From positions 1 to 8,148 of the forward strand of contig JAOUGB010000085.1 of the NCBI GenBank assembly GCA_029857875.1: 8,148 nucleotides of DNA, read 5' to 3'. The translations under genes were made by a program, and so were the position numbers. This DNA is from Desulfobacteraceae bacterium (GTDB lineage: Bacteria; Desulfobacterota; Desulfobacteria; Desulfobacterales; UBA11574). Below the pieces are notes generated by a model that was given only the letters and a program-made list of their open reading frames with translations, was not told the origin of the DNA and did no database searches. This document shows, piece after piece, positions 1-5,637 of this stretch; position 1 is the stretch's first letter, and every line of letters starts with the position of its first letter.

Positions 1-15
1 ACAGACTGATATATT

Positions 16-20
16 TTAGA
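16..20. repeat. Putative target-site duplication, left copy (TTAGA)
   Basis: TTAGA directly abuts the left terminal inverted repeat and is matched exactly by TTAGA at 287-291 abutting the right repeat. A 5-bp exact match at both element edges is unlikely by chance, although the word is AT-rich. Confidence 0.5.
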
Positions 21-286
21 CCTAAATTGAGCGATTGTCGAGTTTGCCGGAGATGCAAGGCATGAGGCATGCAGCCGTAGTCTGCTACTGCAAATGTCTC
101 ATAACGTAGCAGATTCGGTAAACTCGACAAGCCCGAAGGGTTTCAAATGGTGACAATTTGTTACTTAAATAAATCCACCCTTTAGATTAAACCCGTTAGT
201 GACTTTAGCAATGTATATTTATTTGTATTTATTTATATTTATTAATATGTTACAGCCCTGTCACTATTTGAAACGCTCAGTTTAGG
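21..286. mobile_element. MITE-like non-autonomous insertion element with nested inverted repeats
   Basis: Terminal inverted repeats of 13 bp sit at 21-33 (CCTAAATTGAGCG) and 274-286 (CGCTCAGTTTAGG); 12 of 13 positions are complementary and the other is a G-T pair. Immediately outside are identical 5-bp words TTAGA at 16-20 and 287-291, as expected of a target-site duplication. Inside are two further long stems: 35-49 with 116-130 (15 bp, one G-T) and 140-155 with 259-274 (16 bp, one G-T). There is also a small CCC-GAA-GGG hairpin at 132-140 and an AT-rich core of TATTTAT-like repeats at about 205-245. No transposase or other coding potential is visible, so any movement would need an enzyme supplied in trans. 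The family is not assigned. An alternative reading is a structured RNA or a folded intergenic repeat that does not transpose. Confidence 0.6.
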
Positions 287-291
287 TTAGA
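287..291. repeat. Putative target-site duplication, right copy (TTAGA)
   Basis: Right partner of the TTAGA at 16-20, starting at the base after the right terminal inverted repeat ends. Confidence 0.5.
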
Positions 292-297
292 TTTTAT

Positions 298-323
298 TTG
301 ACAGAATAGCACAATATTGTCAA
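298..323. promoter_or_regulatory. Palindrome TTGACA-N12/14-TGTCAA upstream of the small selenoprotein gene (possible operator or -35 region)
   Basis: TTGACA at 298-303 and its reverse complement TGTCAA at 318-323 form an inverted repeat about 50 bases before the ATG at 371. TTGACA is also a perfect sigma70 -35 word on both strands, but no good -10 lies 16-18 bases away on the + strand. It may be an operator, part of a promoter, or chance. Confidence 0.25.
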
Positions 324-370
324 TCTGCATTCTAAAACTTCAGATGAGATAATCCTTAAAGAGATAATAT

Positions 371-553
371 ATGAATAGACGATACCCTCGATGCCCCGAA
401 TGTAACGACCGACTGGTGATTCAAAAATCGTGACGACGGGTTTATCTGCGTTGCAGGTCCTGTGACGTCGAGTATCCGCTCAGTAAATTCTCCGATTCGA
501 TGGATGAATTTTTCGAACGCCAGCTTGGGAATATACCCTGCAACAGGCTCTAA
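371..553 (+). CDS. Small dual-CxxC selenoprotein (in-frame TGA read as selenocysteine at codon 21)
   Basis: The frame from ATG 371 runs 60 codons to TAA 551-553, interrupted only by TGA at 431-433 (codon 21). Conserved-looking features lie on both sides of the TGA in one frame: CPEC at residues 8-11, then the TGA, then CRSC at 28-31, an acidic helix-like stretch MDEFFERQL at 44-52, and a C-terminal IPCNRL with Cys57. This is the layout of a zinc-ribbon-like or redox-active protein with two CxxC pairs and a selenocysteine between them. A hairpin resembling a bacterial SECIS follows the TGA. From memory, public annotation contains a family named 'dual CXXC motif small (seleno)protein' from related bacteria, which fits in length and motif order; I could not check membership. 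The function is unknown, and a redox or metal-binding role is inference. A weak purine-rich site (AAAGAGA, about 358-364) precedes the ATG. truA starts 12 bases after the stop, so the two are probably cotranscribed. The alternative is a pseudogene or a 20-codon peptide. Confidence 0.72.
431..470 (+). promoter_or_regulatory. SECIS-like hairpin for selenocysteine insertion
   Basis: Directly after TGA 431-433, bases 434-437 (CGAC) can pair with 467-470 (GTCG). An upper stem GTTGCAG (450-456) pairs with CTGTGAC (460-466), leaving apical GTC with flanking G and C. The apical loop begins 23 bases after the TGA, inside the usual bacterial SECIS window. The upper hairpin GTTGCAGGTC is, from memory, nearly the same as the apical part of the E. 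coli fdhF SECIS, including the GGUC bases contacted by SelB. The same bases encode the second CxxC of the protein. Confidence 0.68.
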
Positions 554-565
554 TCCGGATTTCTC

Positions 566-1303
566 ATGCCAAACTTTAAAATCACCATTGAATACGATGG
601 CAGCGCCTATCATGGATGGCAGCGACAGGCCGCGGATCGAACCATTCAGGGCGAAATCGAGAATGCACTGATGACCATGACAGGAGATAGCGTTACTGTG
701 ACAGGCTCAGGCAGAACTGACGCCGGAGTACATGCCTTGAACCAGGCAGCAAATTTTCGATGCGCCACATCGTTGACTCCCGAAGCTTTTCTAAAAGGCC
801 TCAACAGCCTTTTGCCGGAAGATATTGTCATAACTTCGTGCGAAGTGGTTCCAGAAAAGTTCCATGCCCGATATGATGTTAAAAGCAAAGTGTATCATTA
901 CAGAATTTTGAATCGATTGCTCCCTGCCGCTATCTACCGTCAGTACGCCTGGCATATCCGGAAAAAACTTGACCTGAGCGCCATGCAAGAAGCGCTCTGC
1001 TGTATCATCGGCAGCCATGACTTCAAAGCCTTCGAGGGATCGGGAAGTCCCAGGGCTTCAACGGTTCGGTGTATTCTAAACGCTGATCTTGTAAAAACAG
1101 ACAATGATTATCTGGTCTTAAAAATAGAAGGTGACGGATTTTTAAAATTTATGGTACGCAATATTGTGGGAACACTTGTGGATATCGGTTTTGATAAAAT
1201 TACACCCGATGACTTTAAGCAGATACTCGTCTCAAAAGATCGTAACCTCGCCGGGATCACTGCTCCGGCACACGGACTATTTTTGATGGAAGTGAAATAT
1301 TGA
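566..1303 (+). CDS. truA: tRNA pseudouridine(38-40) synthase TruA
   Basis: This cytoplasmic enzyme isomerises uridines 38, 39 and 40 in the anticodon stem-loop of many tRNAs to pseudouridine. The 245-residue product has the usual TruA length and layout. The N-terminus carries YDGSAYHGWQRQ (10-21), and the catalytic loop GSGRTDAGVHA (47-57) places the nucleophilic aspartate at Asp52. Residues 145-165 contain the SHDFKAFEGSG segment, and 190-203 the DGFLKFMVRNIVGTLVDIG segment typical of the C-terminal half. The start at 566 follows the stop of the small selenoprotein gene by 12 bases. The only Shine-Dalgarno-like word in the gap is a weak GGA, so translation may depend partly on ribosomes arriving from the upstream gene (inference). 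The gene converges with the CLC gene on the other strand, with 31 bases between their stops and no clear terminator there. Confidence 0.97.
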   Translation: MPNFKITIEYDGSAYHGWQRQAADRTIQGEIENALMTMTGDSVTVTGSGRTDAGVHALNQAANFRCATSLTPEAFLKGLNSLLPEDIVITSCEVVPEKFHARYDVKSKVYHYRILNRLLPAAIYRQYAWHIRKKLDLSAMQEALCCIIGSHDFKAFEGSGSPRASTVRCILNADLVKTDNDYLVLKIEGDGFLKFMVRNIVGTLVDIGFDKITPDDFKQILVSKDRNLAGITAPAHGLFLMEVKY

Positions 1304-1334
1304 TAATTTCCTATAAAGCAAGATTAAGAGCATT

Positions 1335-3152
1335 TTAAGTTCTGTTTTTCATCTTTTGGATCTGCTCATTGTAATATGTAATGACCTCCCTGCGGTTCAA
1401 CATTCCGATAAGGATGCCATGATCGTCGTCACTGACAACGGGAAGGCTGTCGATATTTTTAATGGTAAATTTTTGTAATACGGAATTTAAGTCTTCCGAA
1501 GGTGTTGTCAGTATAATGTCAAAAGTCGCAACATCATTCATCACCACAAGATTTCCGATCCCCCGGGAAAAGAGTATGGCTCTGATATCCGTACTGGAAA
1601 ATATCCCCACCAGTCTTTTAAACTGATCCACCACCGGGAAATAATGCTGCTTTGTCTCGGGAAAAAATATCCTGAATTCCCCAAAAGTCATGTTCTGGGG
1701 AATTACTTCCACCCTTTTCACCAGGTGCATGAGATCCTTGACCCGTATTGCCTGCAAAATATCCACGAAAAAATCACCTGCATGGGCCGGAGAATCGATC
1801 TTGCTTTTAACCTGCTTTTCATAGATGGTCCATTTACGAGATGCAAGATAGGATACGGAGCACACCAGAAGGCTCGGTAGAAGTAGATGATACGAGTTGG
1901 TCATTTCGCTGACAAAAATAATGGTCGAAATCGGAGTATTCGAAACTGCCGTAAAAAAACCCGCCATTCCAACAATAACAAAGGCACCGGGTTCGGTGAC
2001 AACACCCGGCATGATTTGATGGAACACCTTTCCCACAACACCGCCCATGGCACCTCCGATGACGACGGATGGGCCAAATACACCGCCGCTGCCACCGGAT
2101 CCGATGGAAAATGATGTCGTAAATATTTTTCCAATGGCAAGAAAAAACAAAAATGGTATCGTCAGTTCATTGTATATGGCTTTCTGTACAAAACCGTACC
2201 CAAAGGCCAGGGTCTGGGGTAAGAAAAAACCTACAATTCCGGTGCACAGTCCTCCAATGGCGGGTTTCAAGTGGTTGGGAATCTTGATGGCCTTAGAAAT
2301 TCTGATGACGCCATAAAACGATTTGATGTAAAAAACACCGATGCACACAAGAACCAGGGAAAGCACTATATAAGGTCCCAATTCCAGGGGATTTCGAAAT
2401 ACAAAATCCGGCGATTCAAACAAAGATCCCCATCCGTTTACCAGGCAAAACAGGCAATAGGCCACCACCGAGGAGATGCCCGCAGGAATAATCACTTCGG
2501 ACTCAAATTCAGGATCACGGTACAGGACTTCAGCGGCAAAAAGCGCCCCGGCCAGCGGCGCGCGAAAGATACTGCCAACCCCTGCGCCGACACCTGCAGC
2601 CATCATGATTCGCCGCTCCCTGTCTGACAGTTTTAATATTGTCGCCAGAAATGATCCAAAACCCGCTCCGATTTGAGCAATGGGACCTTCCCGTCCACCC
2701 GAACCACCGGTTGTCAGAGTAAGGGCGGAAGCAATGGTCTTGATAATCGGAACCCTGCCCCGTATAAAACCGCCTTTTCTGTGGTAGGCGTCGATGGCGG
2801 CATCCGTCCCGTGACCTTCGGCCTCCGGTGCATAGGTATACACCAGCCATCCGCTCAGGAGGCCACCCAATGCGGGAAGAAACAACAGAATGAGGGGGTT
2901 AAACGGCGTGCTCGTGGGCGGCATGAGATGATGTTCACCAGCCGGCGGCGGGGGTCGGTAACCTGCAAGAAAATCCAGAAAATAATGCACACCGAGGCGG
3001 CACAGATAATTAAAAACGATGGAGCCCAGTCCTGCGATAACACCAATGAGTATAAAGTATAAGGTCCATTTACCGGCAAGAGCGATATTGATGGAAGGCT
3101 CTTTGTCGACAACGGATCGGATACTCTTTTTAAAACGGCTTAAAAGTGCCAC
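1335..3152 (-). CDS. CLC-family chloride channel/transporter with C-terminal CBS pair
   Basis: A 605-residue inner-membrane protein made of a CLC pore domain (about 25-445) and a cytoplasmic CBS pair (about 468-600). CLC signatures are present: GGREGPIAQIG (152-162) with the gating glutamate at Glu155, GSGGSGGVFGPS (351-362), and Tyr444 in WTIYEKQ at the end of the pore domain. By eye alignment to E. coli ClcA, the filter serine (Ser107) is replaced in GHGTDA (113-118) by His114. The internal proton glutamate (Glu203) is Val209 in LFAAEVL, a pattern more like CLC channels than H+/Cl- antiporters. A proline run (67-70) lies in the first extramembrane loop. The CBS domains probably sense nucleotides. 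The start is GTG; an in-frame TGA two codons upstream and the lack of another nearby Met make this the earliest possible start, though its ribosome site is weak. Anion specificity cannot be read from sequence. Confidence 0.93.
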   Translation of the reverse strand: MALLSRFKKSIRSVVDKEPSINIALAGKWTLYFILIGVIAGLGSIVFNYLCRLGVHYFLDFLAGYRPPPPAGEHHLMPPTSTPFNPLILLFLPALGGLLSGWLVYTYAPEAEGHGTDAAIDAYHRKGGFIRGRVPIIKTIASALTLTTGGSGGREGPIAQIGAGFGSFLATILKLSDRERRIMMAAGVGAGVGSIFRAPLAGALFAAEVLYRDPEFESEVIIPAGISSVVAYCLFCLVNGWGSLFESPDFVFRNPLELGPYIVLSLVLVCIGVFYIKSFYGVIRISKAIKIPNHLKPAIGGLCTGIVGFFLPQTLAFGYGFVQKAIYNELTIPFLFFLAIGKIFTTSFSIGSGGSGGVFGPSVVIGGAMGGVVGKVFHQIMPGVVTEPGAFVIVGMAGFFTAVSNTPISTIIFVSEMTNSYHLLLPSLLVCSVSYLASRKWTIYEKQVKSKIDSPAHAGDFFVDILQAIRVKDLMHLVKRVEVIPQNMTFGEFRIFFPETKQHYFPVVDQFKRLVGIFSSTDIRAILFSRGIGNLVVMNDVATFDIILTTPSEDLNSVLQKFTIKNIDSLPVVSDDDHGILIGMLNRREVITYYNEQIQKMKNRT

Positions 3153-3363
3153 AGGTCAGTTCGTCCCACCATACGTTGAATGCCTCAATGGTTAACTTCA
3201 ATCCGATTCTAATTGTTGCGCACTTCGATCCCGTATTTCCCACGATTTTGATTCGTTCATTTGCAAGTCGCAGATCCTGTTTGCGGAGGCATCAGAGATG
3301 AAGCTGTCGTGTGCCTACCGCGATTTTAACTGCCTGAGATTATGCCTTTTTTTATTAAATCTG
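3153..3363. other. Intergenic region between aminotransferase and CLC genes
   Basis: The 211 bases hold no convincing gene. A forward frame from ATG 3298 runs antisense into the aminotransferase and has no family features. I saw no strong terminator for the aminotransferase: the AAATCT-GTTA-AGATTT hairpin at 3357-3372 carries its T-run on the + strand, the wrong orientation. No near-consensus promoter for the CLC gene was found. Confidence 0.5.
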
Positions 3364-4692
3364 TTAAGATTTTTCATAAGAAATTCGAGAGAGATCTTCT
3401 ACGCCTTTCAGAATAATATCGAAAAGTTCAGGGATGTCGCTTTCTTCCAGACAAGAAAAAGCGATTCTCAAATCCTTATCCCCAATGGAGATAAGCCCTA
3501 CCCCATACTTTTCAAGGAGGTGGAGGCGCAGGGTTTCAGCGTTTACGGTTTTTAACTTAAGACACATAAAATAACCGGAATTAAAGGGATAAACATCCCA
3601 GGCTTCTTTGTATTTTGAATCTGAAAGTATTTTTTTCACGCACCTGGCTCTGCTTTGAAGTATTTTGAATTTTTCTTCTTTTTCTGCCATGAAGCGATCT
3701 CCCTGCATGGACTTGAGTACGATGGTCTGGCCCAGGTGGGAAGCATTGGAAATGGATCCTCTGATACTTCCGGCCGTCTTTTTTTCCAGTGCATCATATA
3801 CCGGCAGAGGATCGCCGTTTATAGGACATCCGTAAGTGATAAAACCGACCCTCAACCCCCATACAAAGTTTTCCTTTGTGGCGCCATCAAGCTTAACGGC
3901 AAGCAGCCTGGGATGCCGATCACAAAGATTTGCAAAAAGTGACTCTTTCAGGGTCTGATCTTCATAGAAAAGTCCAAAATATGAATCATCGGTAACTGCT
4001 ACAACATTCGTACCCGCTTCGGCAATCGAGGCAAGGATCTCGACGATGTGTTCTCCTTCTTCTTCGGTAACTGAGTATCCGGTGGGATTGTTGGGAAAGT
4101 TAAGCATGACGGAAATTTTATCATGTTTTTCGGCTTCGGCCTTGATGGTTTTCTCAAAAGCCGTCAGATTAAATTTCCCTTCTGAAGAAAATAAGGAAAA
4201 ATGGTGAATGACCGCTCCTTTTTTAACATTTAGGATCATGTTATAGTTTCCCCACATCATATCAGGTAAAACAATCACATCACCCGGGTCTAAACACATA
4301 TCCGCGAACATGCTTATGGCATGCGTGATACCACATGTCACCACAGGGAGGCTGATGGTTTTTCCGGAAAGCGAGGGATTTTTTATAAATAAAGAATCCT
4401 GCCAAGTCTTTCTTAGCTCTGGAATTCCAAAGGATGGTGCATAGGTTATCGATGCTTTAGGCCGGATACTGTAAATAGAATCCATCACCGAAGGGAAATA
4501 CATGGTTCTTCCCTTCTCCGTGGCAATACCGATGGTTGCATTTAACTTATACGCTTTTTCCTTGGCTTCAGCGCTTTGACTCAAAATCCCCTTGGGGAAA
4601 AAAAGGTTTTTTCCCATATCAGACAGCATTTCCATAAGATGTGGATTACCGCTTTCAATGATCTGATTGAGGGTATGAGCAATGGGATTCAT
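3364..4692 (-). CDS. PLP-dependent class I/II aminotransferase
   Basis: This cytoplasmic enzyme should transfer an amino group between an amino acid and a 2-oxo acid using pyridoxal phosphate; the substrate is not determined. The 442-residue protein shows fold-type I landmarks in order: a cofactor phosphate region around TCGITHA (119-125), NNPTG (201-205) with Asn202 contacting the cofactor, DDSYFG (235-240) with Asp235 and Tyr238 as the pyridine-nitrogen and O3' partners, the Schiff-base lysine Lys273 in DGATKENFVWGLRVGF, and Arg409 in DLRIAFS as the likely substrate carboxylate binder. The N-terminus through LSDMGKNLFFPKGI resembles a deltaproteobacterial aspartate/aromatic aminotransferase subgroup. 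Start choice is firm: a perfect AAGGAGGT (4700-4707 on the complement) stands 7 bases before the ATG. The gene has its own long leader and is not tightly linked to its neighbours, so the context gives no substrate hint. Confidence 0.92.
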   Translation of the reverse strand: MNPIAHTLNQIIESGNPHLMEMLSDMGKNLFFPKGILSQSAEAKEKAYKLNATIGIATEKGRTMYFPSVMDSIYSIRPKASITYAPSFGIPELRKTWQDSLFIKNPSLSGKTISLPVVTCGITHAISMFADMCLDPGDVIVLPDMMWGNYNMILNVKKGAVIHHFSLFSSEGKFNLTAFEKTIKAEAEKHDKISVMLNFPNNPTGYSVTEEEGEHIVEILASIAEAGTNVVAVTDDSYFGLFYEDQTLKESLFANLCDRHPRLLAVKLDGATKENFVWGLRVGFITYGCPINGDPLPVYDALEKKTAGSIRGSISNASHLGQTIVLKSMQGDRFMAEKEEKFKILQSRARCVKKILSDSKYKEAWDVYPFNSGYFMCLKLKTVNAETLRLHLLEKYGVGLISIGDKDLRIAFSCLEESDIPELFDIILKGVEDLSRISYEKS

Positions 4693-4699
4693 AAATTTA

Positions 4700-4707
4700 A
4701 CCTCCTT
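4700..4707 (-). promoter_or_regulatory. Strong Shine-Dalgarno site of the aminotransferase gene
   Basis: The complement reads AAGGAGGT with 7 bases before ATG 4692-4690. It is a full-length match to the anti-SD sequence and far stronger than the other ribosome sites in this window, so it fixes the start and suggests efficient translation. Confidence 0.85.
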
Positions 4708-4868
4708 CGGTAGATGCTCAATGGAAATCGTTTTTTACAAAGTCATCATAAATACAACCCAAGCTTTCTGCGTCAGTAAAATCGTATGTGTAAATCGAGA
4801 AGCTATGTGTTTGTTGATATCATAAAGTATTGCCATAAAATGCCGTTCGAAACTTGAGTTATGGATGA

Positions 4869-4898
4869 ACTCTATCGTGCAGACATGAATTATGTCAA
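4869..4898 (-). promoter_or_regulatory. Candidate sigma70 promoter for the aminotransferase gene
   Basis: On the complement, TTGACA (4898-4893) and TAGAGT (4874-4869) are 18 bases apart. The -35 is perfect, while the -10 matches TATAAT at four of six positions. If used, the leader would be about 170 bases long. Confidence 0.35.
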
Positions 4899-4970
4899 GT
4901 GAAAAGAGCTTGAAAAATCGGGGAGATGAGAACTATACATAGGCATAGGTTGAATTTTTATATGGATAAA

Positions 4971-4997
4971 AACCCCGCTCGATTAGCGAGCGGGGTT
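4971..4997 (-). terminator. Rho-independent terminator of the PxxKW protein gene
   Basis: A perfect 11-bp stem, AACCCCGCTCG (4971-4981) with CGAGCGGGGTT (4987-4997), encloses the 5-base loop ATTAG. On the - strand the stem is followed by a T-run (GGGGTTTTTATCC), and it lies about 22 bases after the stop at 5020. On the + strand the following bases (CATTTTAAG) are a poor tail, so the - strand orientation is favoured. Confidence 0.9.
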
Positions 4998-5019
4998 CAT
5001 TTTAAGATCAAAAGAGTCA

Positions 5020-5298
5020 TTACCTGTTTCCTCTCTTGGATGCTTTGAGCGGATTAAGTTTTCCATTCGAGGCAGAAGAGGTTCTGGTAATATGTGAGGC
5101 AAAATTGCAGTCTCCCACCTTCCATTTCAAGGAAGGATCGGGGCATGCCGTGCAATACCATCTGGATGAATATTCAACGCTGCGGTTACAGCCACCACAC
5201 TTCTCTACAACCTCATGACAAATTCCGCCATTATAGGAACACCCCTTAGCCGTCATAAAAGGACACTCAAAACCGTTTCTAATCGTTTTACAAACCAT
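5020..5298 (-). CDS. PxxKW family cysteine-rich protein
   Basis: A 92-residue cytoplasmic protein with nine cysteines (3, 12, 20, 27, 34, 37, 49, 52, 64), including CGGC (34-37) and CTAC (49-52), and the defining PSLKW motif at 55-59 followed by GDCNFASH (62-69). This matches, as I remember it, the family annotated as PxxKW cysteine-rich protein in deltaproteobacteria; its function is unknown and metal or iron-sulfur binding is only suggested by the cysteines. Residues 71-92 form a basic Ser/Lys/Arg tail with no cysteines. A GTG at 5307 would add three residues, but AAAGGGGGTGA precedes the ATG at 5298 by about 8 bases and overlaps that GTG, so the ATG is preferred. The gene is a monocistron with its own promoter, leader hairpin and terminator, divergent from kdsD. 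Confidence 0.87.
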   Translation of the reverse strand: MVCKTIRNGFECPFMTAKGCSYNGGICHEVVEKCGGCNRSVEYSSRWYCTACPDPSLKWKVGDCNFASHITRTSSASNGKLNPLKASKRGNR

Positions 5299-5329
5299 CG
5301 GAATCACCCCCTTTCAAAAAGAAATTAAA

Positions 5330-5364
5330 AAAAAGGCCAGGGGTCAAATATTCCCGGCCTTTTT
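5330..5364 (-). terminator. Terminator-like hairpin in the leader of the PxxKW gene (possible attenuator)
   Basis: GGCC (5335-5338) pairs with GGCC (5356-5359), GGG (5340-5342) with CCC (5353-5355), and AAAAA (5330-5334) with TTTTT (5360-5364); A5339 is bulged. On the - strand the GC stem is followed by eight T. It lies between the predicted transcription start (about 5381) and the ribosome site of the gene. It could also stop + strand transcripts, since that side also has a short T-run. Confidence 0.7.
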
Positions 5365-5387
5365 GACAAAACTCGAAAAGTTGGCGC

Positions 5388-5416
5388 AATATAAACAGGC
5401 AAACAAAGCTTGTCAA
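5388..5416 (-). promoter_or_regulatory. Near-consensus sigma70 promoter of the PxxKW gene
   Basis: On the complement, TTGACA (5416-5411) and TATATT (5393-5388) are separated by exactly 17 bases. Eleven of twelve consensus positions match. The predicted start of transcription near 5381 gives a leader of about 80 bases that contains the terminator-like hairpin. Confidence 0.72.
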
Positions 5417-5533
5417 CCATAATTTTACATTTTTTTTTGGATCTCGGAAAAAAAGAGCTCTTGATTTTTTATTTAAAAGTTGCATATTGTCCTGTGAGAT
5501 ATTCTTTAAAAATTTAACAAGATACACATTCTA

Positions 5534-5551
5534 GTATATTACGTATATTAC
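5534..5551. repeat. Tandem 9-bp direct repeat GTATATTAC upstream of kdsD
   Basis: Two exact adjacent copies cover 5534-5542 and 5543-5551, with a near-palindromic centre TACGTA. They overlap the only plausible -10 region for kdsD, so an operator role is possible but unproven. Confidence 0.45.
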
Positions 5552-5586
5552 GAATGAAATAATGTGAATATAAGGTGTACATTTTG

Positions 5587-5637
5587 ATGATGGCTTTAAC
5601 AAATACCTTTAAGCAAAAGGGAATACATTCTACATGA
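5587..5637 (+). CDS. Possible 16-codon leader ORF overlapping the kdsD start
   Basis: ATG 5587 begins 16 codons (MMALTNTFKQKGIHST) whose TGA stop (5635-5637) overlaps the kdsD ATG (5634) as ATGA. The site AAGGTG lies about 9 bases before this ATG, a better-placed ribosome site than the AAAGGGA 11 bases before kdsD. The arrangement fits translational coupling of kdsD to a short upstream ORF. The peptide has no recognisable features, and its length is within what chance produces. Confidence 0.3.
   Translation: MMALTNTFKQKGIHST

Larger units (their letters stand above)
4693..5019. other. Intergenic region upstream of the aminotransferase gene
   Basis: The 327 bases contain the ribosome site and candidate promoter of the aminotransferase gene, and at the far end the terminator of the PxxKW gene. 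No coding region, tRNA or recognisable riboswitch was found. The roughly 170-base putative leader has no conserved riboswitch core that I recognise. Confidence 0.6.
5308..5633. other. Divergent control region between the PxxKW gene and kdsD
   Basis: The 326 bases hold the promoter and leader hairpin of the PxxKW gene (- strand) and, to the right, the upstream region of kdsD. A possible but weak + strand promoter is TTTAAC (5513-5518), 16 bases, then TATATT (5535-5540). A 9-bp direct repeat GTATATTAC occurs twice in tandem at 5534-5551 and could be a regulator site. A 79-codon reverse frame spanning 5288-5527 covers the promoter and hairpin and is not believed. Confidence 0.55.

Noticed and set aside
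1..300. CRISPR array in the repeat-rich left edge
   Set aside because: The repeats are inverted and nested, not regularly spaced direct repeats with unique spacers.
371..433. The frame at 371 as a simple 20-codon peptide or a pseudogene broken by TGA
   Set aside because: Protein-like sequence with a matching second CxxC continues in the same frame, and a SECIS-like hairpin follows at the right distance, so Sec decoding explains more. It remains the main alternative.
356..613. - strand 85-codon frame antisense to the selenoprotein gene
   Set aside because: It is fully explained as the shadow of the + strand genes and has no ribosome site or motif of note.
462..671. + strand 69-codon frame overlapping the end of the selenoprotein gene and the start of truA
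   Set aside because: It shows no family features and conflicts with two supported genes in other frames.
2271..2627. + strand 118-codon frame inside the CLC gene
   Set aside because: It is antisense to transmembrane segments with clear CLC motifs, and its own translation is low-complexity and basic.
3357..3373. AAATCT-GTTA-AGATTT hairpin as the terminator of the aminotransferase gene
   Set aside because: The stem is short and AT-rich, and its T-run is on the + strand, opposite to the gene.
4693..4862. A riboswitch in the long aminotransferase leader
   Set aside because: No recognisable conserved core or convincing terminator/antiterminator pair was seen, only a long AT-rich leader.
5299..5307. 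GTG at 5307 as the start of the PxxKW protein
   Set aside because: This GTG is part of the SD-like AAAGGGGGTGA that is correctly spaced for the ATG at 5298, and the family as I recall it begins near that Met-Val-Cys.
5288..5527. - strand 79-codon frame upstream of the PxxKW gene
   Set aside because: It spans the promoter and the terminator-like hairpin, lacks a ribosome site, and overlaps the start of the PxxKW gene in another frame.
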